From AC-52 sp044870295 (lineage in GTDB: Bacteria > Actinomycetota > UBA4738), in assembly GCA_044870295.1 (NCBI GenBank), contig JBIOYQ010000178.1, positions 1 to 22,056 on the forward strand: a DNA stretch of 22,056 nucleotides. The letters are read 5' to 3'. The first letter of the stretch is position 1; every line of letters begins with the position of its first letter. Both the position numbers and the translations under genes were made by a program. Below, one piece after another: positions 1 through 6,562 of this stretch. Below the pieces are notes generated by a model. That model saw only the letters and a program-made list of their open reading frames with translations. It searched no databases and was not told the origin of the DNA.

Positions 1-223
1 GGGTGATGATCCGATCCACCAGCCGCATCGCGTCAGGACCGGTGACCAGATACTTGAACAGCGGCGAGACGTCGATGAGGGCGGCCGCCTCCCGGATGGC
101 GTTGTACTCGATGTCGGGCGCGTCCGCGTAGGCGCTGGCCGCGAAGTAGCCGGACCATTCGCGCCACTGCATCTTTCGGTTCAGCGGTGACGTCCGAGGG
201 TGGAACGCGGTCCCGATGCTCAC
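1..223 (-). CDS. Aminomethyltransferase (GcvT)-family protein, N-terminal part only
   Basis: This is the first 74 codons of a gene that runs off the left edge. The visible protein begins with a phrase close to GTAFHPRTSPLNRKMQW and continues with WSGYFAASAY, EYNAIREAAALIDVSPLFKY and VTGPDA. This is the usual opening of folate-binding GcvT/aminomethyltransferase-like proteins, in which IDVS(P/H) and the TGPDA segment line the tetrahydrofolate pocket. Such proteins move or remove one-carbon units from methylamines, glycine or sarcosine-like substrates; the substrate cannot be told from this fragment. I chose the GTG at 223 because it places the conserved FHPRT segment about six residues in. No Shine-Dalgarno is visible upstream, but a GACAAT hexamer lies 7 nt before the start, so the transcript may be leaderless. 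It is divergent from the beta-helix gene. Confidence 0.8.
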   Translation of the reverse strand, partial: MSIGTAFHPRTSPLNRKMQWREWSGYFAASAYADAPDIEYNAIREAAALIDVSPLFKYLVTGPDAMRLVDRIIT

Positions 224-248
224 GTGCCGGATTGTCTCACTCGCGGCG

Positions 249-277
249 TTGGGAACGGCCCGGCCGGCTGCTAACCT
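249..277 (+). promoter_or_regulatory. Weak candidate promoter of the beta-helix protein gene
   Basis: TTGGGA (249-254) and TAACCT (272-277) are 17 bp apart in the short divergent gap. They would give a leader of about 25 nt ending in the strong AGGAGG at 298-303. The match to consensus is poor (4/6 and 3/6), so this rests mainly on spacing. Confidence 0.22.
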
Positions 278-310
278 CGGGCCTCCCGGCCCGCCCTAGG
301 AGGACGACAG

Positions 311-2890
311 ATGATGTGCCCGCGCGCCCCTCGACGTCTTGATTCCGTTCGCCGCCGATGGCTGATGCTTGGATTGATAGCCGCAGCGTTGGTTGTCTTG
401 ATTGGCTCGGTGCCCGCGGTGCCCGCGGTGGCAGCCACCGCAACGCCCGCCCTCGTCTTCACGGTGAACTCCACGGCCGACCCCGGCTCTGGTGCGTGCG
501 ACCTCCTAGAGTGCACCCTGCGGGAAGCAATCAACCAGGCCAACCTGCTGCCCGGCACCGACACCATCGCCTTCGACATCGCTGGGCCCGGCCCCCACAC
601 GATCCAGCCGACCACCCCCCTGCCGTATGTCACCGATGCCGTGGTGCTCGACGGGAGGACTGAGCCCGACTTTGCCGGTAGCCCCATCGTCGAGCTCGAT
701 GGAAGCCTCCCCGGCGCCACCGGGAGCGGGATCACGCTCTTTGCCGGAGGCAGCATTGTGCGAGGCCTGGCCATCAATCGGTTCGTACCAGGACCCGGCC
801 AGGCGGGGGGTGGGATCTTCATTCTGTCGGGCGGAAACAACATCATCGAGGGGAATTACCTCGGCACGGACGTGACCGGTACGGTCCCGCTCGGAAACAC
901 TTCGGGCGTCTTGATCTACGGTTCGGGTGGGAACCAGGTCGGTGGTACGACGGCCGCGGCTCGGAACATCATCGCCGACAACAGGGGACAGAACGGCGTC
1001 GGGATCTGGGTCTACAGCGGTGCCAACGTCATCCAGGGGAACTACATCGGCACCGATGTGACCGGCACGGAAGCGCTTGGCAACGGCTGGGGCATCATCG
1101 TCACGGGAAACGATAATGTCGTCGGCGGCCCCGATCCGGGCGCGGGCAACGTCATCTCAGGGAACTGGAACTCAGGCCTGGACATCTGCGCGAACTGTGG
1201 CGGCTTTCCGGCGACCGGGAACGTCGTCCAAGGCAACCACATCGGCACGGACGCCGGCGGGCTGGCCGCCGTGCCGAACGCCGGATGGGGCGTTGGCGTG
1301 CGGGCATCAGACAACACCATCGGAGGGGGCGCACCCGGTACCGGAAACATCATCTCCGGCAACAATGGAGCTGGCATCGTGGTCGGCTATCTGCTCGGGA
1401 ACCCACCTCCGGTGCGCGACAACGTGATCCAGGGGAATCTGATCGGCACGGCCGCCGACGGGCTCACGCCCCTGGGGAACGCGGGGCACGGGGTCCACGT
1501 GGGGTTCGTCAGCTCGACCTTGAGCAACACCATCGGTGGAACATCGAATGACTCGGCGAACACCATCGCCCACAACGGAGGGGCCGGCATCTTCGTGGAG
1601 CCGAACAGTGCCGAGAATTCGATCACGGGGAATGCGATCCATGAAAACGGAAGCCTGGGGATCGACCTTGATCCGTCGGGCATGACGGCGAACGACGACG
1701 GGACCGGAGATGCGGACACCGGTGCCAACAACCTGCAGAACCACCCGAAGCTGACCTCGGTGACTGATGATGGACAAGGCACTATCACCATCGACGGCCA
1801 GCTGGACTCGGCGCCCAGCACCACCTTCGCCCTCGAGTTCTTCTCTACCCCGGCGTGCGACGCGTCCGGGCATGGCGAAGGGGCCGATCTCCTGGGCACC
1901 TCCGGAGCGACGACCGACAACACCGGGATCGCCGACTTCAGCGTGAGCCTTTCGGACACGCTGCTTTCCACCGACGCGGTCACGGCCACGGCCACGGACC
2001 CATCCGGCAACACCTCGGAGTTCTCTGTATGCGCGTTTCCCGAGGCCCCGATCACGACGGCGGATCTGTCGCTGACCGCCACCGCTCAAACCGACGCTCC
2101 TGACCCGGTCACCGCCGGTCTGGACGTCCGCTACCTGGTGACGGTCAAGAACCTCGGTCCGGATGAGGCCACCGGGGTAGGACTCACCGATACCCTGCCG
2201 GCAGGCACCACGTTCATCGAAGCCGCAGCCAGCCAAGGGACGTGTGGTCCTCCCGTCACGGGAACGATCGAGTGCGACCTGGGCACGCTTGCAGACGGAG
2301 CCTCCGCCACCCTGTCGGTCGTGGTCCAATCCCCGTCTTCGGCCGGCTCGATTACCAACTCAGCCAGCGTGAAGGCGAACGAGGAGGATCCGGTCTCGGG
2401 CAACGACTCATCGTCCGAATCGACCACCGTCCAGGCGCGCACGCGTGACGAGGCACATGGCTGGGTGCCGGCTTCTGGTGGGCAGCGCGTGATCACCACG
2501 GGAGGTCGACCATCTCCCAGCGACACAACGGTCACCCGGGTCATAGTGCCGGAGGGCGTTGAGGGCGAGGTTCACCTCCTGGAAGGCTCGATCGATGAGG
2601 GAGGGTGCCCAGCCCCGTACCAGTGCTTCGGTCAGCAGGTCGACCTCAGCGCCCAGCGCTCCTTCGCAGACCCGTACCAATTGGCCTTCACTTTCGACGA
2701 TTCCGTTGTCCCCAATGTCCCTGCCACCCGCCTCGCTACTCTGCACTTCGGCGAGCAAGTACTCCGGTGCACCACCCCCGGGGAGCTGGGCCCAGACCCC
2801 TGCTTGACCGGGGGGAGAAGGATCATGGGGGATCTACGGCGCTCGGTCCTCTCCACCTACGACGGGACGTGGATCGCTGGCTCGACGTAG
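311..2890 (+). CDS. Secreted CSLREAI / right-handed beta-helix protein with a DUF11 domain
   Basis: An 859-residue exported protein of unknown exact role, probably extracellular or wall-associated. Residues 1-42 form a basic stretch (RRLDSVRRRW), a hydrophobic core and an A-V-A-A signal-peptidase-like end. Next comes a CSLREAI-type motif (CDLLECTLREAINQAN), followed by coils at about residues 175-450. In these, NxIxGNxIGTD-G--LGN units alternate with N-IGG---GNIISGNN units, typical of a right-handed parallel beta helix as in polysaccharide-binding or pectate-lyase-like folds. Residues about 583-707 are a DUF11 beta-sandwich (VTVKNLGPDEATGVGLTDTLP). The last 150 residues carry four or more cysteines and match nothing I recognise. 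There is no LPxTG signal or C-terminal membrane anchor. AGGAGG at 298-303, 7 nt before the ATG, supports the start. Third codon positions look less G/C-biased at the 5' end than in the neighbours. Catalytic activity cannot be claimed. Confidence 0.85.
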   Translation: MMCPRAPRRLDSVRRRWLMLGLIAAALVVLIGSVPAVPAVAATATPALVFTVNSTADPGSGACDLLECTLREAINQANLLPGTDTIAFDIAGPGPHTIQPTTPLPYVTDAVVLDGRTEPDFAGSPIVELDGSLPGATGSGITLFAGGSIVRGLAINRFVPGPGQAGGGIFILSGGNNIIEGNYLGTDVTGTVPLGNTSGVLIYGSGGNQVGGTTAAARNIIADNRGQNGVGIWVYSGANVIQGNYIGTDVTGTEALGNGWGIIVTGNDNVVGGPDPGAGNVISGNWNSGLDICANCGGFPATGNVVQGNHIGTDAGGLAAVPNAGWGVGVRASDNTIGGGAPGTGNIISGNNGAGIVVGYLLGNPPPVRDNVIQGNLIGTAADGLTPLGNAGHGVHVGFVSSTLSNTIGGTSNDSANTIAHNGGAGIFVEPNSAENSITGNAIHENGSLGIDLDPSGMTANDDGTGDADTGANNLQNHPKLTSVTDDGQGTITIDGQLDSAPSTTFALEFFSTPACDASGHGEGADLLGTSGATTDNTGIADFSVSLSDTLLSTDAVTATATDPSGNTSEFSVCAFPEAPITTADLSLTATAQTDAPDPVTAGLDVRYLVTVKNLGPDEATGVGLTDTLPAGTTFIEAAASQGTCGPPVTGTIECDLGTLADGASATLSVVVQSPSSAGSITNSASVKANEEDPVSGNDSSSESTTVQARTRDEAHGWVPASGGQRVITTGGRPSPSDTTVTRVIVPEGVEGEVHLLEGSIDEGGCPAPYQCFGQQVDLSAQRSFADPYQLAFTFDDSVVPNVPATRLATLHFGEQVLRCTTPGELGPDPCLTGGRRIMGDLRRSVLSTYDGTWIAGST
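836..1660 (+). repeat. Tandem beta-helix coil repeats inside the CSLREAI protein gene
   Basis: Four copies of an N-[IV]-[IV]-x-GN-x-[LI]-GT unit occur near 836, 1024, 1219 and 1420. Each is followed by an N-x-[IV]-GG unit leading into N-[IV]-I-x-x-N. The copies are roughly 185-200 bases apart and differ at the DNA level, so these are ancient protein repeats rather than recent duplications. Confidence 0.75.
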
Positions 2891-2909
2891 ACCTGCTCGC
2901 CTACGGTGA

Positions 2910-2938
2910 TTGACATCTCCGAGAGGAACGAGTACACA
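2910..2938 (+). promoter_or_regulatory. Candidate sigma-70-type promoter for the FnIII membrane protein
   Basis: A perfect TTGACA (2910-2915) is followed 17 bp later by TACACA (2933-2938), just after the upstream stop codon. The -10 match is weak (3/6). Predicted transcription would start near 2945, giving a leader of about 90 nt that contains the palindrome at 2959-2976. Confidence 0.4.
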
Positions 2939-2958
2939 CCTGCACCGGAAGGGGGGTC

Positions 2959-2976
2959 GGGGCCCGATCGGGCCCC
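2959..2976. promoter_or_regulatory. Perfect 18-bp GC palindrome in the leader of the FnIII gene
   Basis: GGGGCCCGATCGGGCCCC equals its own reverse complement. As RNA it can form a seven-pair G/C stem with a GATC loop, extended by one more C-G pair. No T-run follows, so it is not a standard intrinsic terminator. It lies between the candidate promoter and the start codon, where it could be an operator, an attenuator-like hairpin or an mRNA-stabilising stem. Confidence 0.6.
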
Positions 2977-3026
2977 GGACAAGCCGTGTCTCCCTTCGCG
3001 TGTGCTGCGTTTCCATGCCCGAGGAA

Positions 3027-3032
3027 GGGAGG
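3027..3032 (+). promoter_or_regulatory. Shine-Dalgarno GGGAGG that decides a TTG start
   Basis: GGGAGG lies 5 nt before TTG at 3038. It is the only good ribosome-binding site in frame ahead of the membrane segment, so it argues for the TTG rather than the ATG at 2906, which lies inside the candidate promoter. Confidence 0.6.
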
Positions 3033-3037
3033 CACCG

Positions 3038-4111
3038 TTGGACCCCGTCGATCCACCAGGCGGCGCTGAATCTGGCCCCGCCACCGCGGAACCCAGCGCA
3101 CCCGCGGCCGTGACCCTGTCCACCGAGTCCGTCGAGGCCGTCGCTCCTGCGTCCACCGTCACCCAGGAGCTGCCAGCGCCGCCGACGGTGCCCTCGGAAT
3201 CGGGGTGGGCGCTGCCGGGCACGCCCGCCGAGCCGACGGGCCCGACGCCGCCCGGTTCGCCGCCCAAGCGGTCCCCCGCGCGGATGATCCTCATCGGGGC
3301 CGGGATCCTGGTGGTCATCGGCATCGTCGTCGGGGTCGCCGTCGCCGGCGGCGGAGGGAAGAAGACGCCCGTGGCGGTCAGCCCGGCGGCCAGCGTGTCG
3401 GCGTCGCCGGCCGCGCCTGCAGCGGTGGCGCCTCCGGTCGGCTTCACGGCGAAGGGACAGACGTCCCCGTTCGGGGTGGCGATGAGTTGGACCGCGCCGA
3501 GTGGCCAGACCGTGCAGGGCTACCGGATCTACCGCGGCACGATCCAGATCGCGGCCGTGCCGGCCAGCGCCACGACGTACCTCGACCAGAACGTCATGCC
3601 CGGAGAGAGCTACACGTACGCCATCCTCACCCGGGGCGACGGGCTCTTCCAATCGGACAAGGTCTCGACGAGTGTGAAGGTGCCGGTGCCGCCGCTCTCC
3701 TCGGCGCGTCTGGACGGCACGTTCAGCGTGAAGTTCAAGACCACGTCGCAGTCTGGATACGTCGGGAGTCTCGGGAAGTTCACGCTCGGATGGAAGTTCA
3801 CGCCGAAGTGCGACGCCGGCGCGTGCAACGTCACCGTCAAGGACCTCTCGATCAAGGACCTGAAGACCCTGCTGACCCGCAAGGGCGTGAGCTACTCGGG
3901 GGCCGACAGCGCGAAGTTCATCGGCAGCTGCGGCGGCGTCGCCGACATCTCCGCCCTCACCATCGTGGTCAAGGTGGCCGAGGCCGACATCATCGGGGGC
4001 GAATGGCGCGCCATCAAGCTGACTGGCACGGTGGTGGAGAGCCACCCCGCGGTGCGCGGCTGCGTCAGCGGCGGGGCCCACTTCTCGATCACGGGCACGT
4101 ACACGGGCTAG
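3038..4111 (+). CDS. Single-pass membrane protein with fibronectin type III domain
   Basis: Read from the TTG at 3038, this is a 357-residue protein. Residues 1-80 are rich in Pro, Ala, Glu and Thr with no helix-forming pattern and are probably cytoplasmic. Residues about 83-104 (MILIGAGILVVIGIVVGVAV) form one transmembrane helix preceded by KRSPAR, so the N terminus should stay inside. A Ser/Ala/Val/Pro linker leads to a fibronectin type III-like domain at about 132-220 (MSWTAPSG, GYRIYRG, TTYLDQNV, SYTYAI). The C-terminal 135 residues contain four cysteines (KCDAGAC, GSCGG, RGC) that could form disulfides outside the cell. I do not recognise this last domain. A frame open back to 2906 exists, but that extension runs through the promoter and palindrome. 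The function is unknown; ligand binding at the cell surface is a guess from the architecture. Confidence 0.72.
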   Translation: MDPVDPPGGAESGPATAEPSAPAAVTLSTESVEAVAPASTVTQELPAPPTVPSESGWALPGTPAEPTGPTPPGSPPKRSPARMILIGAGILVVIGIVVGVAVAGGGGKKTPVAVSPAASVSASPAAPAAVAPPVGFTAKGQTSPFGVAMSWTAPSGQTVQGYRIYRGTIQIAAVPASATTYLDQNVMPGESYTYAILTRGDGLFQSDKVSTSVKVPVPPLSSARLDGTFSVKFKTTSQSGYVGSLGKFTLGWKFTPKCDAGACNVTVKDLSIKDLKTLLTRKGVSYSGADSAKFIGSCGGVADISALTIVVKVAEADIIGGEWRAIKLTGTVVESHPAVRGCVSGGAHFSITGTYTG

Positions 4112-4144
4112 GGGCACGGGCCTTCCCGTAGAGTAGGCGGCCGC

Positions 4145-4163
4145 AAGGGGGGAACCGCCCCTT
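4145..4163 (+). terminator. Hairpin upstream of the FAD oxidoreductase operon (weak terminator or leader element)
   Basis: AAGGGG (4145-4150) can pair with CCCCTT (4158-4163) around a 7-nt loop, followed by TTCG rather than a true T-run. It lies 34 nt after the FnIII stop and 8 nt before the GGGGAGG ribosome-binding site at 4171-4177. The same CCCC could instead pair with that site, so a regulatory leader is an alternative reading. Confidence 0.3.
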
Positions 4164-4181
4164 TCGCCACGGGGAGGTCCG

Positions 4182-5783
4182 GTGGCTGGTCGGTACGACG
4201 CGGTCGTGATCGGTGGCGGTCACAACGGCCTGGTGTGCGCCGCCTACCTGGCGAAGGCCGGGATGAAGACCGTCGTCCTCGAGCGCCGGCACGTGCTGGG
4301 AGGCGCGGCCGTCACGGAGGAGATCGTTCCGGGCTTCCGGTTCAGCGTCGCCTCGTACGTGGTCAGCCTGCTCCGGCCCGAGATCATCCGAGAGCTGGAC
4401 CTGCCCAGGCACGGGCTGGAGATCCTGCCACTCGACGGCACCTTCACGCCCCTCGACGGCGACCACTTGTGGCGGGTGAACGACCACGGACGAACGCTGC
4501 GCGAACTGCGCCGGTGGTCTCGCCCAGACGCCGAGGCCTACGAGGAGTACGGCCAGCTCATGGTCGACATGGCCAGGTTCATCAAGCCGATCCTCTCGGT
4601 GATCCCGCCCGACCCCGGGAAGCTGGACCCGAGGCCGTGGTTGCCGCTGGTTCGCCTGGCTCGCCGGTTCCGCGACCTGCCGGAGCGGCATCAGGCGACG
4701 TTCGTCCAGCTCATGACGATGAGCGCGGTGGACTTCCTGGACCAGTGGTTCGAGACGGACCCGCTGAAGGCCACGATGGCGGCGTCGGGGATCATCGGGA
4801 CCTTCCAGGGTGTGCGTTCGCCGGGGACGGCGTACGTGCTGCTCCATCACTACATGGGGGAGATCGATGGCGCGTTCCGCGCGTGGGGGATCCCCAAGGG
4901 CGGGACCGGTGGGGTGAGCGGCGCCATCGCCGACGCCGCGCGAACGCTCGGCGCCGAGATCCGGACCGAGGCTCCCGTGGCTCGGATCCTGGTGCGGGGC
5001 GACCGGGCCACGGGCGTGGTGCTGGAGTCCGGCGAAGAGCTGGAGGCCGGGGCCGTGCTGTCCAGCGCCGACATCCGACGAACCATGATCGACCTCGTGG
5101 AGCCGGGCACGCTCGATCCGGCGTTCGAGGCCGAGGTTCGGCGATACAAGTTCCGGGGATCGTCCGGGAAGGTCAACCTGGCCCTCGACGGCCTGCCGGA
5201 GTTCACCTCGCTGCCGAATTCGGAGACCACCGAGCACCTTCGCGGGGCGATGAGCTTCTCTCCGAGCGTCGCGTACATGGAGCGGGCGTACGACGACGCG
5301 AAGTACGGGCGATTCTCCCGCCGCCCCTACATCGACATGATCATCCCGACGCTGGTGGACCCGTCCATGGCTCCGCCCGGCAAGCACGTCATGAGCTGCT
5401 TCGTGCAGTACGCGCCCTACCACCTGGCGCAGGGCGATCCCGATTGGGACGCGCAGCGCGAGGCCTTCGGCGACGCGGTGGTGGACACCATCGCCGAGCG
5501 CGCTCCGAACCTGAAGGACCTGATCCTCCACCGGCAGGTGCTGACCCCGCTGGACATCGAGCGAGACCTGGGCCTGTCGGAGGGCAACATCTTCCAGGGA
5601 GAGCTCAGCCTCGAGCAGCTGTTCTTCAGCCGACCCGTCCCCGGCTGGGCCAGATATCGCACGCCCATCCGGGACCTGTGGATGTGCGGATCGTCCACCC
5701 ATCCGGGCGGCGGCATCATGGGCGCGTCCGGCCGGATCGCCGCCCTCGAGCTGGTGCGAGAGCGGAAGCGGCGGGCCGCATGA
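4182..5783 (+). CDS. NAD(P)/FAD-dependent oxidoreductase, PYROXD2/phytoene-desaturase-like (copy A)
   Basis: A 533-residue flavoprotein of the amine-oxidase/CrtI superfamily. The N-terminal Rossmann motif runs IGGGHNG (10-16), then NGLVCAAYLAKAG, with Glu34 in VLERR positioned to bind the FAD ribose, followed by LGGAAVTEE. The C-terminal FAD motif is WMCGSSTHPGGGIMGASG. Length and the GxGHNGLV signature fit the PYROXD2-like branch better than carotenoid desaturases, and no phytoene synthase or prenyltransferase is nearby, so the substrate is unknown. The GTG start follows GGGGAGG at 4171-4177. The stop overlaps the methyltransferase start as ATGA, showing translational coupling. The third gene of the operon is a paralogue (AKYGRFSRRPYIDMIIPTL here against SKYGRVSEEPYLEATIPSL there). 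The pair may act on successive intermediates or as a heteromer; this is inference. Confidence 0.88.
   Translation: MAGRYDAVVIGGGHNGLVCAAYLAKAGMKTVVLERRHVLGGAAVTEEIVPGFRFSVASYVVSLLRPEIIRELDLPRHGLEILPLDGTFTPLDGDHLWRVNDHGRTLRELRRWSRPDAEAYEEYGQLMVDMARFIKPILSVIPPDPGKLDPRPWLPLVRLARRFRDLPERHQATFVQLMTMSAVDFLDQWFETDPLKATMAASGIIGTFQGVRSPGTAYVLLHHYMGEIDGAFRAWGIPKGGTGGVSGAIADAARTLGAEIRTEAPVARILVRGDRATGVVLESGEELEAGAVLSSADIRRTMIDLVEPGTLDPAFEAEVRRYKFRGSSGKVNLALDGLPEFTSLPNSETTEHLRGAMSFSPSVAYMERAYDDAKYGRFSRRPYIDMIIPTLVDPSMAPPGKHVMSCFVQYAPYHLAQGDPDWDAQREAFGDAVVDTIAERAPNLKDLILHRQVLTPLDIERDLGLSEGNIFQGELSLEQLFFSRPVPGWARYRTPIRDLWMCGSSTHPGGGIMGASGRIAALELVRERKRRAA
4221..4240 (+). repeat. 20-base exact repeat shared by the two FAD oxidoreductase genes (copy 1)
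   Basis: The bases coding for HNGLVC and flanking codon parts are identical to 6610-6629. The identity lies in the dinucleotide-binding loop of the two paralogues and most likely reflects common ancestry under strong protein constraint. Confidence 0.8.
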
Positions 5784-6562
5784 GCGGGTGGTCGTCCGCG
5801 GAGGACGTCCGGACCAACCGGACGCACTGGGACGCCATCAGCCGCGAGTACCAGACGCAGAACGCCACGCAGCTGAACGAACGGGAGCTGGCCTGGGGCG
5901 TGTTCGCCCGGCCGGAAGAGGAGCTGGGCATCCTGGGTGACGTCGGCGACCAGGACGTCCTCGAGCTGGGATGCGGTGCGGCCCAGTGGTCGATCTTCCT
6001 GGCCCGCCGCGGAGCACGTGCGGTCGGCATCGATCTGTCGGGCGTGCAGCTGGCCCACGCGGGCGAGCTGATGGCGCGATTCGGTGCCTCCGTCCCCATC
6101 GTGCAGGCGAGCGCCACCGAGCTGCCGTTCCGCGACCAGAGCTTCGACATCGTGTTCTGCGACCACGGCGCCATGTCGTTCGCCGACCCGGACAGGACCA
6201 TTCCGGAGGCGGCCCGCGTGTTGCGGCCGGGTGGGTTGTTCGCGTTCTCGATCATCACGCCGCTGTTCGAGCTGTGCTTCGATCCCGCCACCGACGAGGT
6301 CGACGACCGCCTGCACGCCGACTACTTCACCCTGGGCCGGAGCGAATTGACCGGGTGGGGGCCGGGCCCGCACGTCGAATACCAGCGGACGTACGGCGGA
6401 TGGGTCCGGTTGTTCCGCCAACACCGGCTGCAGATCGACGACCTGATCGAGACCCGGGCCCGTCCGGATGACACGTCCACCTACTGGACGCAGGCCGAGA
6501 TCGAGTGGTCCAAGCGGTGGCCGTCGGAGCACATCTGGAAGCTGCGCAAGGAGGAGCCGTGA
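5780..6562 (+). CDS. Class I SAM-dependent methyltransferase
   Basis: A 260-residue soluble methyltransferase. Motif I is VLELGCGAAQW (Glu62, Gly64, Gly66), followed by GARAVGIDLSGVQL, whose Asp binds the SAM ribose. Next come the motif II-like segment ASATELPFRDQSFDIVFCDH and the post-motif EAARVLRPGGLFAFS. This layout is the UbiE/Methyltransf_11 type, usually acting on small molecules; the acceptor cannot be deduced. The ATG at 5780 overlaps the upstream stop as ATGA. The stop overlaps the downstream GTG as GTGA, so it sits coupled between two paralogous flavoproteins. A much longer reading frame continues upstream in the same phase, but that part is a shadow of oxidoreductase A. The context suggests a three-step modification pathway (oxidise, methylate, oxidise), which is inference only. 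Confidence 0.87.
   Translation: MSGWSSAEDVRTNRTHWDAISREYQTQNATQLNERELAWGVFARPEEELGILGDVGDQDVLELGCGAAQWSIFLARRGARAVGIDLSGVQLAHAGELMARFGASVPIVQASATELPFRDQSFDIVFCDHGAMSFADPDRTIPEAARVLRPGGLFAFSIITPLFELCFDPATDEVDDRLHADYFTLGRSELTGWGPGPHVEYQRTYGGWVRLFRQHRLQIDDLIETRARPDDTSTYWTQAEIEWSKRWPSEHIWKLRKEEP

Noticed and set aside
2959..2976. Reading the 18-bp palindrome as an intrinsic terminator of the beta-helix gene
   Set aside because: No T-run follows, and the dyad sits after a TTGACA element and about 70 bases beyond the stop. A leader or operator role is more consistent.
4089..5702. Long open frame (537 codons) on the minus strand
   Set aside because: It lies antisense to FAD oxidoreductase A, has low-complexity Arg/His/Gly/Ala-rich content and no domain. 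It is a typical shadow in GC-rich DNA.
4235..6562. A 775-codon frame that would make one large fusion protein ending in the methyltransferase
   Set aside because: Only the part from 5780 looks like protein. The upstream part is the off-frame shadow of oxidoreductase A, and ATGA at 5780 gives a coupled start.
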